Origin: Pollenia angustigena
Taxonomy: Eukaryota > Arthropoda > Insecta > Diptera > Polleniidae
Direction of reading: 5' to 3'
Assembly (NCBI GenBank): GCA_930367215.1
Contig: OV884059.1
Coordinates: 7,774,945-7,838,944, forward strand
DNA: 64,000 nucleotides
Translations under genes and position numbers: made by a program
Shown here: positions 12,047 through 24,755 of the stretch, piece after piece
Layout: each line of letters opens with the position of its first letter
Numbering within the stretch: position 1 is the stretch's first letter
Notes under the pieces: model-generated
The model's input: only the letters and a program-made list of their open reading frames with translations
What the model was told of the DNA's origin: nothing
Databases searched by the model: none

Positions 12047-13092
12047 AATATTTTTTTAAAAACCAAATTGTCAACAATATTTTAACAAAACACACAATAA
12101 CAGAAAATTTCAGAATATACAGCCCAAAAGTAGCCTACAGAAAATGTTTAAACTTAGTTTATGTAATAACCAGGCTATTGTCCCGACTTAAACAGTATTC
12201 GAGAATTTACTTCTGCACTCTATAATATGAACTGAAATATGGCATTTAAAATTTTCTTTTTCGTTTTTTTTTTCTTATATTTTTTCCTTTTTTCGGCCAA
12301 TTTACGCAATTTTCTGTTTTTTTAAAGCTTCGTTTCTTGGTATCTAGAGTATTAATCCTAATTGAAGTCAAATCCCTTTAGATGTCCATAAACAAGCAAA
12401 AACCCTTTTTCTTGTTTAATATTTTCTTAAGTTCGTTAGTGTGCATTTTGTTTTAGTTTCATTTTGCTCAAGTTTTTTTTTTGTTTGGTAGTTTCTTTCA
12501 TTTTTTGGTAACCTAAACATTGTTCTCGTTTAGTTAATGGGTTTATTTTCTTTTTTCGGAAATTTTATTAGAAAAAAAAATTGTCTTAGTTTCTGTGTTA
12601 GTGTGCTGTTTTTCTTACTGATGAGCTCCAGTTTTAGCCTTTATTTTAAATGTATGTTTATGTGAATTAGGTGAAAGAGAGGTTAATTTGGGAAAAAAGG
12701 ATAAGAGAAAGACAAAGAAAGAAAAGTACTGAAAGTAGTTGGTAGAAAAAATCTATAGTCGAGACTTTAGTTTAATGTATAGTCGAGACTATAGACTAAT
12801 CTACAGTCTAGACTTTTAGCTAATCTATAATCGATACTCTCTTGGCTCTTTAAGGCTGGCAAGGCTTTATGTTTGGTCGCATATTCCGGGAGGTTGCTTG
12901 CCAATAATCGCTTTAAACTAATCAATTGTGTTTTTGCTGAGCCAGACACACCAGGTTTAGCTGACTTGTTTTCTGTCATTCTCTTTTGAACCTGCCTGAT
13001 CTTTTATACGCAATCAGTCTATTCAGTCAATTATCTAGCTCTTTACCTACAACTTAAACGACAGTTTTTCTGTAATCGTCTGGTGCGATTTA
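12047..13092. other. Intron start, no gene seen
   Basis: AT-rich sequence follows the donor. It contains one dispersed-motif copy near 12121 and a short array of AGTCGAGACT-like units at about 12775-12840, related to the larger array at 15360. No coding signal is present. Confidence 0.55.
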
Positions 13093-13208
13093 CGGCCACT
13101 TTCACCAAGTTCGGTTACAATTAACTATCGGTTATAGCTGTCAAAACATATTGGTAACCGAAACTTTAATTGAAAGTTAGTTTTAACCGAACTTAGTGAA
13201 AATGGCCG
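13093..13208. mobile_element. Harbinger-like MITE with TTA target duplication
   Basis: The left end CGGCCACTTTCACCAAGTTC and the mirrored right end CGGCCATTTTCACTAAGTTC differ at two positions. TTA flanks both ends (13090-13092 and 13209-13211), matching the TWA duplication of PIF/Harbinger elements. It abuts the LINE fragment that starts at about 13212. Confidence 0.8.
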
Positions 13209-13211
13209 TTA

Positions 13212-14119
13212 ACAGGGCATAATAAATAAGACCCTTGAGCTCCTACTAAAATCAGAGCATTACATTGGCGCCATGTATATACGGCGCATTTCTATAAGGG
13301 AGGAAGCCTGCAGGGGTGCTAGTAGGATGCCGCGCATTGCTGCATATAAGGCAGGTGACTTGGTGGGTCACATGCGGATCCTGGATATCATTAGGAATGA
13401 TCCATCCATTATGGTGGGTGATCACATGCTGCCTAGTTTGGCATTAAATAGGAATTTTAATGTCCTTATACCTGACAGAGACCAATGGGCGGACCAATCC
13501 TGGTGGCGTGCATGCGCGGACCAGGTCTGGTTCACGGATGGTTCAAAACAGGAGAACGGTGATACTGGTGCGGGCATCATGGGCCCGGGTTTCCAAAGGG
13601 GCTTGCCAATGGGCAAACAGCCGTCTATATTTCAGGCGAAACTCTACGCCATCATTATATGCGCTGGGGAATGTCTGAGGAGGAGGACAAGGGGCTTGAG
13701 ACTTTACATAATGTCGGATAGCCAGGCCGCTCTTAGGGCACTTTCTTCTCTGGAGATAAAGTTAAAGCTGGTCATGGACTGTTTTGCGTCTCTGAATGAG
13801 TTAGGGAAACACAATGACTTGAATTTATGTTGGATTCCGCCATGAGGGCCATGCGGGCAATGAAAGGGCTGATTGCCTGGCAAATAGGGGCGCTCGTCGT
13901 CCATTTATTGGTCCTGAGCCTTTCTTCGGCGTCCCTGTGGGACACATCAGAGGGACGCTATATAATTGGTCCGAGCGTGTATTCCTTCACGCATGGACGT
14001 CCACTTCTGGATTGAGACAGTCCAAAAGATTTGTGACGCTGTCCCGGCGCAGGGCAGGAAGGTTTCTGCTGCTTGAAAAAGCGGAACTTAGACTCTGGTG
14101 CCATTGTCAGAGGCATTAA
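13212..14119 (+). pseudogene. LINE fragment carrying a dead RNase H domain
   Basis: This is the C-terminal part of a non-LTR retrotransposon polymerase of the type that carries RNase H (I/R1/Loa-like; the clade is inferred). The first frame (about 13273-13845) shows VWFTDGSKQ with the first catalytic Asp, FQAKLYAI where the family normally has FQAELYAI, and MSDSQAALRAL with another catalytic Asp. A frameshift near 13842 then moves the reading to the frame with HEGHAGNERAD and LANRGA, which is the end of RNase H. That frame continues through HIRGTLYNWSERVF and closes at 14119. The catalytic Glu is replaced by Lys and the frame is broken, so the copy is dead. Its base composition is clearly more G+C-rich than the surrounding intron. 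Confidence 0.8.
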
Positions 14120-14489
14120 TTTTACACATCTTCCAAATAAAAATGAGCTTACAATGTTTACACAGATGCAAGACATTTTTAGGCAATTTTAATGCCAACA
14201 TTGTAAGATAATCCACCATCGTCTGTACGAAGCTTAACTCTAATCCAGTGAAGGGCACATACATACTATCACATTTATGCTTGTGTTGATGAAATAACAA
14301 CAAAACAACAGCCGAACGTTCATTGTCACACAAAACACAAAGAAGTTTATAGTGTACATGTGTCAACGTCACACAAGCAGCATTTTTATTCCTATGCACT
14401 CGTACATAGGATTTGCAAATGTGCCCTTCACTGCTCTAATCGTTCCAATTGCTTTACACACAACAAAATGAAGCAGCTGATTAGCAACG

Positions 14490-14725
14490 TTACTGTTATT
14501 CCCGGCTTCCTGAGCCTTTACTTACGAGTTCTTGTGATACAGATTGTCGTAATGCATCCATTTTTCATCGCCAGTAATAATTCCATGAAAGAATACAATT
14601 CTTTTATGGCGTGTAAAGCAGTATTGCGAATATTAAATTTAACCTATCATGGCTTCAATTCGTGGCTTAAAGGTGAATCTTACTGCATAAAAACGTTTTC
14701 AAGTGGCTGTTCGAGTGGCTCCTTT
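14490..14725 (-). pseudogene. Mariner transposase remnant
   Basis: The minus strand encodes a broken mariner-family transposase segment. At 14578-14543 it reads ITGDEKWMHYDN, close to the mariner hallmark VTGDEKWIHYDN that contains the first catalytic Asp. Upstream on the same strand, at about 14665-14650, it reads SHELKP, matching the conserved PHEL segment that precedes it. Stop codons and frame changes lie between and after these blocks, so the copy is inactive. No inverted termini were found. A short inverted pair (CAGTGAAGGGCACAT near 14247, mirrored near 14420) lies just upstream and may belong to another element. Confidence 0.7.
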
Positions 14726-15359
14726 GATCTTAGAGCTCCTCCTTAATGTTTAGTTAAGCTTCAAGTTTTTATCTTTAAACTATTTTCGGTAACCTGAGCG
14801 TGCTTTGTCTTTCCTGTCAAATTTACCACTTCCGAATCGTTTAAATAATTTCTAGTACATTAAAGTCGATACAAAATATTCAGAATGAGTTCCGAAGAGA
14901 GAGAAAGGTTGCTTAGCTGACACTTAGTTAGATATTTACGAAGAAAATACATGTTTTTTAACACTATTTCATTTAAGGAACTAAAGGCTAAACCATAATA
15001 TGCATGAGCTAGCTTAAGCTACTGTTAAAAATGATCAAAAAGCCTGTCAAATGCTTTACAAAAAATAAAATCCATAAACATCTGATTCCGCTCGGAATGT
15101 GCGATCAATTTTGGATTTCGCTTAAGCAAATTAAGGTTTAATAAAAAATAATGAAAAGTTTCTTTAAGTTCAATATGTCTACATGTATACGCACAGTTGC
15201 TTAGGCCAGCTCCTGCACATTACGGTTGGGCCTTAAAAGTGAATAAATGACATTTGTTTACCAAACAAAAGCTATTGACGACAAAAACCATATATAAAAA
15301 TCTATTTGCTGTTAATCCTGCATTTTAAGTTAATACACCATATTTTAGTCTATATTAAG
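14726..15359. other. Non-coding stretch, nothing recognised
   Basis: AT-rich sequence with no coding or repeat signal that I can name. Confidence 0.5.
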
Positions 15360-17100
15360 GCATTCAGTTCGACTGAAGGTTAAGCCAAGATTTAAGTCGA
15401 GATTGTAACTAAGATTTTCTTGGAGATTGAAGTCAAGATAAAAGTCAAAGTTTTTATTAAGATTGTAATAGCGGTTTTTGTCGAGACTGTTTTCAAGGTC
15501 TTAGTTGATGCTTTAGTCTAAGCTATAAACGTGGCTTTATTGGAGATTGAAGTCGAGATAAAAGTCAAGGTTTTCATTAAGATTGTAATAGCGGTTATAG
15601 TCGAGACTGTTATGAAGGTTTTAGTCGATGCTTTAGTCAAGGCTATAATTGTGGTTTTAGTCGAGAATGTAATCGTGGTTTAAGTCAAGATAGTTGTCGG
15701 GAAAAAAGTCAAGGTTTTGTGAAGATTGTAATAGAGGTTTTTGTCGAGACTGTAGTCGAGGTTTGAGTTGATGCTACATTCAAGGCTGTAATCGTGGTTT
15801 TAGTCGAAGCTGTAATAGTGGTTTACGTCGAGACATAAGCCGAAGTTTAGTCATGACTATTGTCTTGGTTAAAGTTAAGACTGAAATGAATGTTTAAACC
15901 GTAGTTTTAGTTAAGACTGTAGTCGAGGTTTTTGTCAGACATAAGTCGGTATAGCCGGCATTTAAGTTGATAGTAAAGGTTAAAGTCAAGATTTAAGTAG
16001 AGATTACATCTTAGATTCTATATGAGAATTAAGCTAAGATAGTAATCGCGATAAAAATCAAGTTTTCGCGAAGAGAGGTTTAAGTCGAGACTGTAATCAA
16101 GGTTTTAGTCGATGCTACATTCAAGGCTGTAATCATAGCTTTATGCAAGCCTGTAATCATGGCTTAAGTCGAGACTTAAGACGAGGTTTTAGTCAAAACC
16201 TTAGGCTTTTTTAAAGTTAAGAATGTAGTAGATGTTTTAATTATGGTTTTAGTCAAGACTAGAGTATTGGTTTAAGTTGAGACTGAAGTCGAGGTTTATG
16301 TCTAGAGATTTGTGAGGATATAGCCGGTATTATAGTTGATGGTAAAGGTTAAAGTCAAGATTTAAATCGAGATTATACCATAGATTTTATATGAGATTTA
16401 AGTCAAGATAGTTATCGGAAAAAAAAGTCAAGGTTTTGTGAAGATCGTGATAAAGGTTTTTGGTCGAGACTGTAATCGAGGTTTTAGTCGATGCTACATT
16501 CAAGGCTAAATCGTGGTTTTAGTCGAAGCTGTAATAGTGGTTTAAGTCGAAACATAAGTCGATGTTTAAGTAAAGACTATTATAGTCTTGGTTAAAGTTA
16601 AGACTGAAGTGAATGTTTAAGCCGTGGTTTTAAGTTAAAACTGTAGTCGAGGTTTTTGTCTAGAGATTGGATAGGGTATAGCCGGTGTTATAGTTGATAG
16701 TAAAGGTTAAGGTCAAGATTTTAGTCGAGATTACATCTTTGAGTCTATATGGGAATTAAGCTAAGTTAGTAATCGCAATAGAAATCAAGTTTTCGTGAAG
16801 AGAGGTTTTAGTCGAGACTGTAATCAAGGTTTTAGTCGAGGCTACATTCAAGGCCGTAATCGTGGTTTTAAACGAGGCTGTAATCGTGCTTTATGTCGAG
16901 ACATAAGTCGAGGTTTAAGTCAAGACTTTAGTCTTGTTTAAAGTTTAGAATGTAGTAGATGCTTTAATTGTGGTTTTAGTCCAGACTTTAGTGAAGGTTT
17001 TAGTCAAGACTATAGTGTTGCTTTAAGTTGAGAATAGTTTTTGTCTAAAGATTAGTCATTGTCAAGCCGGTATTGTAATTGATAGTTAAGTTTAAAGCAA
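15360..17100. repeat. Degenerate tandem array of AGTCGAGACTGTAATCGAGG-like units
   Basis: Short units of about 20-24 bp built on AGTCGAGACT, AGTCAAGACT, TAATCGTGGTTTTAGTCGA and similar repeat throughout. A higher-order pattern is visible: a block with GCCGGTATT, TAGTTGATGGTAAAGG and AAAGTCAAGATTTAA recurs near 15950, 16328, 16677 and 17060, about every 350-380 bp. Copies are diverged, so this is an old array. There is no coding signal. Confidence 0.8.
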
Positions 17101-18999
17101 GATTTGTATATATGTTCCCATCGATCATATAAGGAGCATAGGGCCTCAAGCTTTTAGTCGTTTTTAAACAAAATCTTTGATCTCTTGTTTTAAGTTTTGC
17201 TTAATCTGAATATTTTTCTCATTTTTACAAAATCTCACATGCTTTTGAGGAAAAGGAGATAACTCAGCTGAGTTGCTTGTTTCATTTTTAAATTTCTTTT
17301 TGGTTCATTTATCTCTATTGTTGTTATTAGAGTCCATTTTGCTTTATGTTATTTTTTGTGCCTTCTTAACTTATACAACCTAAGATTTGTTTAAATAATA
17401 AAATCCTAGAACATCAAATCAAATAAGATAGATATGAATATAACTATCATTATTTTTATTTAGGTTGCTTTTCTTAAAAAAAATTCTTTACATTTTCCTG
17501 TGTTTTTCCTTCATTTCTATCTTAAAAGTTTTCCTTTTCTATTTTTTTTTTTTGTTTTTCTTTAGTCTTTTACTTGGCTGTGTGTTAAAGATTGGGTCAT
17601 TTAAACTTTGTTGACATTTTCTATTTCAAAAATTTCTTCTTCTTATATACTTTTACTTCCCATTGTTTAGTTCTAAAAGTATAAGAAATTCTAAAAAAAA
17701 CACCATGTTGTTTTTGTGTGACTTTTTATTGTAACACAATTTATTGTTGTCAGTTAAGATGATGGCATTTGTCAAATGGTATTTCAAGGCAATTTGTTGT
17801 TAAAGAAAAAAAGAAATAATAATACAAAAAGAAAGAAGATTCTATTTTATTTATAAGACTCACTCTGAAAAGTAGGCTACATAAAATTGTTTTAAACTTA
17901 AGTAGCCTTAAAAATGGGACACTATCTGAAAAAAAAAACAAATTGTTAAAATAAACTACAATAAAAAACTAAAAAAAAGAAGAGAAAATTATATTAAGAT
18001 TCAAGCAGCCTTAAAATAGGCCATAGTTGGCTGGCTGCTTACTAAATTATACAATTTAATGGTTGGTAATAGGACTAAAAATGTATGCAGCACATGTTTT
18101 AAATAAATTTTCTTTTTTTTTATCAATTTCACTTAACAGCCTAAAAGTATGTTGCAAAAATAGAAGACTAGTAAAATGGACAAATGATATTTTAAAACGA
18201 AAAACTTTTAAATTAACTTTTCTTTATATGGCTACTTAATATGGCCTTAAAGTATACTACGAAATTTATGCCATCTCAAAAGTAAGCTTTAAATTGTGAT
18301 TTTCCCAAAAGTATGCCCGAATTCTTTTATTTTAGTAACAAAATTAAATATTGCTAAATAAAGTGGGATTTATATGTTATTTATACCAAACGTATGCTTT
18401 AGTTTTTACATTTGTAGATATTGATGACAATTCTATTTTAAATTTTTTCCTGCTTTTTAAAAAGCCTGCTGCTATAAGTATTCTTACTTTCCCCTGTAAG
18501 TGTGCTTTGTTTTTTCATTTATATTTATTTAAATCTCAACACTTTCCCAAATTTTAAATGTTATTCAGCTGTTTTATGTACAACTTTAACAAAATTCAAA
18601 AACCGCCACAAATCTCTGCCATAATTCATAAATACTTATTACAGCCCTGCTAGAGACTTTCCTTTAACTCAAGTATTCTTTCTACTTTGGCGTCAAGCCG
18701 TCTGTCTAGTTCGTTGTAAGAGTTTTCTCAAAATATAAAAAAAAACTCTCCTCCAAACTACACCTTGTTATACAGGCAACACAACCACTAAATACCAGAA
18801 ATAATATTTCATATTGACTTTGAGAATATGTCGAAAAGGTTTAAAAAAAATATAAAAGCAAAGTCTGTTAGTTAAACATTAGAACCTTTATAGAAATGTT
18901 AAACGGCGAAAAATGATTAATGGCTTAGGAATATCGAAAAAGAGAAGGAAATAATTTTGCATGGTAAGGACAGAATTTAAAAGGGCACTTCATTACAAA
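17101..18999. other. Non-coding AT-rich stretch with dispersed motif copies
   Basis: No gene is seen. The CCTAAAAGTAGGC-like motif recurs near 17865, 17900, 18010, 18139 and 18245, spaced about 30-130 bp, suggesting a diverged local tandem repeat. Confidence 0.55.
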
Positions 19000-19610
19000 T
19001 CAGTCGTATAATAATCTTGAGATTATGGTCGAGATTCTAGTAGTGAATTTATTTGAGAGTAGTTAGCTTGGAATCCCGATTAGAGTCTTAACTATAGACT
19101 CTCATCGGGATTGAGACTCTAATAATAATTGAGACTCCAGTCGATGTTTTAAATCGAGATTACATTCAAATTTTCCGTGAAAATTTTAGACAAGACAACA
19201 GCTGGAACTGTGGGCTAGATTATAATCGAAATTAGACTCGAGATTTCTGCAGAAATATAAGTCGAGGCTGTAGTTCTGTTTATAGTTAGTACTCAATTCG
19301 TGATAAAAGTTAAAACTCTAAACATAAATCTAGTCGAGATTCTAGTAGATCTAGACTCTAGCACAGATTTAAGTCGATATTCTAGTCCAACTATAATGGA
19401 GACTATAGTCAAGATTATAATCGAGATTTAATTCAGACTATAAACGTAATATATAGGAGGCGTAAGTCGGGGTTTTATTCAAGACTTTAGTCGAGATTAT
19501 AGCCGAGGCTATGGTTATATTATGGACTTTAGTCAAAATCATAGTAGAGACTTTAGTTGAGACTGGAGTTTATATTTTGGTCGAGATTATACTCAAGGCA
19601 TTCAGGAATA
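19000..19610. repeat. Second array of AGTCGAGATT-like units
   Basis: Units such as TAGTCGAGATTCTAGTAG, AGTCGAGGCTGTAG and TAATCGAGATTTAATTCAGA repeat imperfectly. They share the AGTCGAGA core with the array at 15360-17100. Confidence 0.7.
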
Positions 19611-19702
19611 TCACAGAAGTCAATTCCGATCGAAAGTGGAAGTGATTTCGTATCTTGCTTCAATTAAAACGAAACACTTTCGATTGGAATTGATTTCTGT
19701 GA
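19611..19702. mobile_element. Short inverted-repeat element (MITE-like)
   Basis: The left end TCACAGAAGTCAATTCCGAT and the mirrored right end TCACAGAAATCAATTCCAAT differ at two positions. Both continue into CGAAAGTG before a loop of about 35 bp. No clear target duplication was found. Confidence 0.65.
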
Positions 19703-19739
19703 CAGGCCTGTTTATATTGTATAAACTAAAGTTTTGTCC

Positions 19740-20390
19740 ATTGTCGATATTATATCCCTCCCGGGAGTGTAGGGATCATCTTAAGGTTATTTCACCTTTT
19801 CGTGTTACATCCTCCGGCTCATAATCGGGTGTGTCAGTACCAGGGACTCGGCAAAACTCCAAAAATTGACAAATCTCAAGAGATCTAACCGATTTCTGGC
19901 GATCGCGGCTGACCAGAGATTCTATCTGGTACCATGGGAGTCAGGAGCCCCCGGTTTCACGGCATCAAACTAGTTATTGGTAAGGGCCTCCGTAACTTTG
20001 CTTCTTGCTTCCTGTCTTTCAGGGAGATTGTCTTTTCGGAAGTTTCTTCTGTCCTTTCGGATATCACGTGCAGGTGTTGGTTTACTAGCCAAAGTCGCGG
20101 GAAGAGGAATCCTGAAAATCCCACTACACGGCTAATTTTAACCACCTGTAAAAAAAGTTCGGCCTGAAGGAGGATCTTCCCTAAGTGCTGTTGCTCCTCA
20201 ACATAATTTGCTGGGATGTTTTCCAAAAGCAGCAGAGGTTAGATAGCTCCTGCTCCTTAACGAGTGGCACCTGGGTGTTATGGTGTCTTTCACACTCGGG
20301 GGCATTTTCTGTCAACAATCTAATTAAGATCCTCCTTGTGAAAAGGCCATATGACAGGTACTCATGTAAATCTGTTCCACAACTATAGTT
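19740..20390. other. G+C-richer island, probable unclassified transposon fragment
   Basis: The composition differs sharply from the surroundings (for example CCTCCCGGGAGTGTAGG and GGGAGTCAGGAGCCCCCGG). Open frames on both strands are short, and I recognise no domain. It sits between the AGTCGAGA arrays, so it is most likely an inserted retrotransposon remnant. Confidence 0.4.
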
Positions 20391-20394
20391 TAGC

Positions 20395-22206
20395 TTAGAA
20401 TCCTGTCGCGATTAGATTCTAGTTCTGTGGTCAGAATTCTACTTGAGAGTCTAGATCATACTGTAGTTGACAATATTCTATGTTTGATTTTATACCACAG
20501 TTATGTTTAAAGTCGATATTTTAGTAACGATAATACTCAACAAATTATTATCGAGATTATGATCGCGATAATTCCATATTCGCTATTCTCCTAGTTTTCA
20601 TCTGTAGAGTGCATTTTCCCTATTTTTGCTTCTGCCTAAAATCAACCTTCAAAAGCTAAATAAGAATTTTAAATTTAGTTTTTACATTAAGGCTGTCATA
20701 GCCAACATATATGAATATATTTCTTTTTTTTATCTAAATTCCTAACAATTTTGTGTTTCAATGTTAATTTTTAAAGCCCGTTTTGTTTTATTGCGTGGCC
20801 CTACAATGGGAATAGAAGAGGAGGTGGTTTGACTGGCTCATTGGGTGCTTTCATGTAAAGTGTAGACCACCAGCCGTGTTAGAAGATTTATGACTTTTCG
20901 GCACGCTGACTCTACAATTTTATGGCGTTAATGTTGCCCTGTTATTGCTGATGTTGTTGTTGTTGCTGCTGCTGCTCCTCCAATGCGTTTGCCAGCAACA
21001 AAACTTTATGCCAAATTGTCGCGTTTTTTTGGTTTTGTTTTTCTTCTTTGTATTTTTGTTTTGCCTATAACATTTTTGTCAACCCGGCACTAATGGCATT
21101 GTTGTTGTTGTTGTTGTAACATATAAACAGCAACAACAAATAAAATAAGAGAAAGTGTAATTTTTTCCGGTATATTGTTGCCATAGTATTCAAAGGTATT
21201 TAGTTTCCTGGTAACAGAAGGAAGGAGTGGAGGAAGTTTGCAGCAAAAGTGGCTGTATGTTTGTTTTGGGTATCGTGGTCCCAAAATCAAATGCCTTGGC
21301 TTTCATTTTTTTTTCATTTCGTGTATTCTGGTTATAATGTCTGCTATGTGTGTGTGTGTTCTTTACTCTCTTCTAGCCATTGAAGTTGGTTGTTTTTGCC
21401 AAAAGCGGATCTTGTTGGCAAATGTCAATTGTAAGTTAAAACGAGCTGACTGCCCCTTTTTTCTTCTTTTTGTTTATTTCACATTATTTTTATTCACGAT
21501 TTGGAATGGATTTTGCTATTTTCGGTGGGTGCTTGTAAAGCAGTTTTTTATGCTACGCTATTTTAGTTGTGTAACATTTTGAACTTTTCATTTCCGTTGT
21601 GATTTATACGAACAGGATTGTAAGTGTCGGTATTTTTGCTTTTTCTTTTCGAACATTTGTTTAAAAGAATATTGTTTATGTTGAATTTCGGTGAAGAAAA
21701 AAATAACTAAAGACATGTTTTGCTTCAAAAAAAAAAATTTTTACCAACAACCATGAAAAATTTTACTTTCAAAAAAAAAAAAAAAAAAAAAAAAACAAAT
21801 TAAAAAATTTCTGGAAAGTCCCTTAAGCTTTTTTTAGGTAAATAAATCATCAAAAGTAGGCTATACAAATGCATAATTTTAATATTTTATTATTTTTTTT
21901 AATATGAATTTAACCATTTAAGCATAAATACTATTTGTGTTCCTTTTTTGTTACAAATTCAAGGCTGTTTTTGTTTAAGCAAAAATCTCTCAAGAGACTT
22001 AGAAGCTTTTTTCTTTGAAAATGTAGAAGAATTCAACTGTCTTTTCACATGTTCTTGTTGTTGCTTTTAAAATATCAAATAACTATAACGCTGGAGAATA
22101 TAAAGCCGAATTCAAGAAATTTTTAATATGCATTATATAAAAGTCTCCTTGGAGTATGCTTTAGTTGTTAAAGATAAGTGATAAAAATCTAACAATACCA
22201 GACTAA
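20395..22206. other. Non-coding stretch with short array and microsatellites
   Basis: It begins with AGTCGATATT/AGATTCTAGTTC-like units to about 20590. Farther on are GTT/GCT triplet microsatellites near 20945-20975 and 21097-21117, an A run at 21771-21795 and one dispersed-motif copy near 21852. At 21830-21843, CTTTTTTTAG|GTAAAT faintly resembles a zero-length exon but is much weaker than the site at 32068. Confidence 0.5.
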
Positions 22207-22546
22207 TGGCCATTTTCTCAATGTATCGCCAAACTGCCTGTTACTTAATGTCAACATAAATTTATTGGACCGATAAACTGTCCGTTAACGATTTTGGGTT
22301 TCTCAATATACCGACAAAAAACATTGTTTTCAGCTGGCAACGCCACTCAAAATACATGTAAAAGTTGGGAGTCAGCTGATTGAATTTATCTGTACGGCAA
22401 ATAAAAGGAAAATAAATAATTGGCAGATGAGTGCCGGTTAGCTTTGCGATAAAATCGAAGCAAATGAGACATTGAGAAAACCAAATTTCTTTAATGTGCA
22501 GTTTTTCGTTGGGAAAAAAGTTAATTGCCTAATGAGAAAATGGCCA
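22207..22546. mobile_element. Harbinger-like MITE with TAA target duplication
   Basis: The ends TGGCCATTTTCTCA are mirrored exactly. TAA flanks both sides (22204-22206 and 22547-22549). Subterminal GTATCGCC and GCGATA segments also pair loosely. It is non-coding. Confidence 0.8.
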
Positions 22547-22579
22547 TAAATGTTAGAATACAGCTAGTGAAAAAAACTA

Positions 22580-23338
22580 GTTGAAATGTCTTATGCTTAG
22601 TCTGTAGTGGAATCTACTCCAGTCCAGCCTGCTTTATAATCTGAAGTTTTATAAACAATCTAAAGTCTACTTCCGAGTCTAATCTGCATTCCACCTTGTG
22701 AGCCCTAGATTTTTTCAGTTATACAGGTAGCGCAGTATATAGACTAAAGTTTAGTTTAAAAAACTGCAGTCGAAACCAAAAACTGTCGAACAAAAAACTA
22801 AAATTTGTGTACAACTTTTCGTTTTTTGAGTTGGATTGACAGCGACTGTTTACATTTAATGAATTTGAAGTAAAAGCAACAGTTTCTTTTTCGCCAATGA
22901 CACATGAAGAAGTGGAAGAAATGGCAGTTTTTCTACTTTGACTGCAGTGTTTTAAATGATGGACTTAACTACAGCCTAATCTTGTGTCTAGCCTCTCGTC
23001 GAAATTATAATCTAGTTTGTAATAATATCTGCAATCTAGTCTGTAGTACATATGACCTTCAGTATAGACTGTGAATTAGTTTGCAGAATAGCTTGTAATA
23101 TAACATGTAGACTAGCTTTTAATCTATTCTGTAGACCTGTATTTAGTCTATAATCGTTTATTAAGTAGTCCAGCAGGTATTTTAGTCTGTTATCTTAACT
23201 TCATTATCACCAGCAGTCTTAGTGAAAATCATAATTAAGTCAGTAGTTTGGTCTACCTTCTAGTCAGTTGTCTTATCTACATTCGAATAAACAGATAATA
23301 GACCTGAAAGGGACAAAACAGACTCCGTGAACTGATAG
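22580..23338. repeat. Array of AGTCTAGTCTGTAGT-like units
   Basis: Imperfect units such as TAGTCTGTAGT, AATCTAGTTTGTAATA and CTTTTAATCTATTCTGTAG repeat across the stretch. The AGTC/GACT core links them to the other arrays. Confidence 0.6.
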
Positions 23339-23341
23339 TAA

Positions 23342-23513
23342 AGGCCGTTAAACACTATCCCACAAAGTCTTAAGTATTTTACGAAAATGATTCACTGATC
23401 TAATTATTGTTTGAAAATTTTCAAAAAACAAAAACAAATTAACATGACAGGGTTGTATTTTCCTCAAAATACGTAAGACTTGTGCGATAGTGTAAAACAG
23501 CTTTAACTGGTAG
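23342..23513. mobile_element. Harbinger-like MITE, family A copy 1
   Basis: The left end AGGCCGTTAAACACTATC pairs with the right end, read inward as AAGCTGTTTTACACTATC. TAA flanks both ends (23339-23341 and 23514-23516). The subterminal sequence GCACAAGTCTTACGTATTTT is shared with the copy at 26483-26608. Confidence 0.75.
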
Positions 23514-23734
23514 TTTCGTGCGGTTCTGGTACGTATAGAGGGTGTCGCTTACCACGTATGTCCACTTGCAAACCCTTTATTTATTTAAACACAGGTTGAA
23601 AACATCTTTTGATGATTCCACATCTTCAGCGTTAAAAAAAAAAGCATAAAGAGTAGTCGGTAGCCTTGTCTATAGTCAAATCTAAAGTCTAGTTTAAATT
23701 CTATTTTAGGCTAGTTTATTGTCTAACTAGCATT

Positions 23735-24755
23735 TAACCCGATACTTCAATAGGATCTCCCTTTCTTTCGTGCATATCTTTATATGCCAAAGTTTATGTG
23801 TCTAGGTTTTAACAAAAAAGTACCAACATTTTTCATCTTAAAGGGCCTCATTCACTCAGAACCCTGCGTCCATAATTTTATGTTTCTAAGTTCAATTTTC
23901 TAGAAATTCAAAAAGTACCAAATGTAGGAAAGAAAAGTAAAAGAAAGAAATTTAATTTTCCCTATTTACCCTTTCTGGTTCTGGTACTTTTTTCTTCCCA
24001 CTGAAGTATCAAAAATTGCAATATTGTTGTGGGAGCCTATAATTTAATACTTTTATAGAAAATTCAAAACGTACCACATGTGGAACATAAAAGTAAAAGA
24101 AAGAAATTTTATTTCCCCTATTAACCCTTTTTGGTACTTTTTTTCTCCCCATTGAAATATTAAAAATTTCAATATTGTTGCGGGAGCCCAGTATAAATAA
24201 TGAATGGAGAAATAATTTTTTTTTGAAAAACGTTCCAAAAACAGGTACACTCGATTTTCATCCCTCAAACGTTCGAATTTCGAAAAAGTACCAAATTTTT
24301 ATTTGCATTTTTACATAAGTTACGGGTGTGATATAACTTTTTTTCTATGTTTATTGGCTTAAAAGATAGATGGAGTGACAAAAAGGGTTTCAAAATAAAG
24401 GGTTTACCCGTTAACTCCCCAAAGGGCCGAATGTCAAAAAAGTACCAGACACCTGTCCGCTTATTTTTTTGTATTACTTTAGTTAAGGAGATATGGGGCT
24501 AGCGAATTAACAACTTTACTCTTTTTTACCGCCTTAACATTCGAATTAACCAAACAAAATCCCGTCTGAGTGGTTCGATTTGGCAAGAGACAAACCTCCT
24601 GTCCAAATTTAATGGCCTGTTTATCGATTTTGAACGAAGGCTTCGTTTGCTTAACTAACATGTCAAACAAAAACAATATTTAATAATTAGTTTTTGTTTT
24701 AAATGAAAGTTAAGCGAACGAAGTCTTTGTTAGCTGGAGGCGTTTAGGCTGCCTG
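23735..24755 (-). repeat. Dispersed repeat copy, inverted relative to 61965-62767
   Basis: Read on the minus strand, this region matches 61965-62767 in order: CAGCCTAAACGCCT, AGACGGGATTTT, ATTCGAATGTTAAGGCGG, ACAGGTGTCTGGTACTTTTT, AACGGGTAAACCCT, ATCTATCTTTTAAGCCAATA, TTGGTACTTTTTCGAAATTC, and a last block ending GGGTTAAATGC. The GGTACTTTTTT phrase recurs several times inside. No protein domain is evident. This copy has an extra segment near 24610-24720. Confidence 0.75.

Noticed and set aside
15360..17100. CRISPR-like regular repeats
   Set aside because: Units are degenerate, contiguous without unique spacers, and the DNA is plainly eukaryotic.
21830..21843. A second possible recursive splice site, CTTTTTTTAG|GTAAAT
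   Set aside because: Short pyrimidine tract preceded by purines and a donor lacking G at +5; much weaker than the site at 32068.
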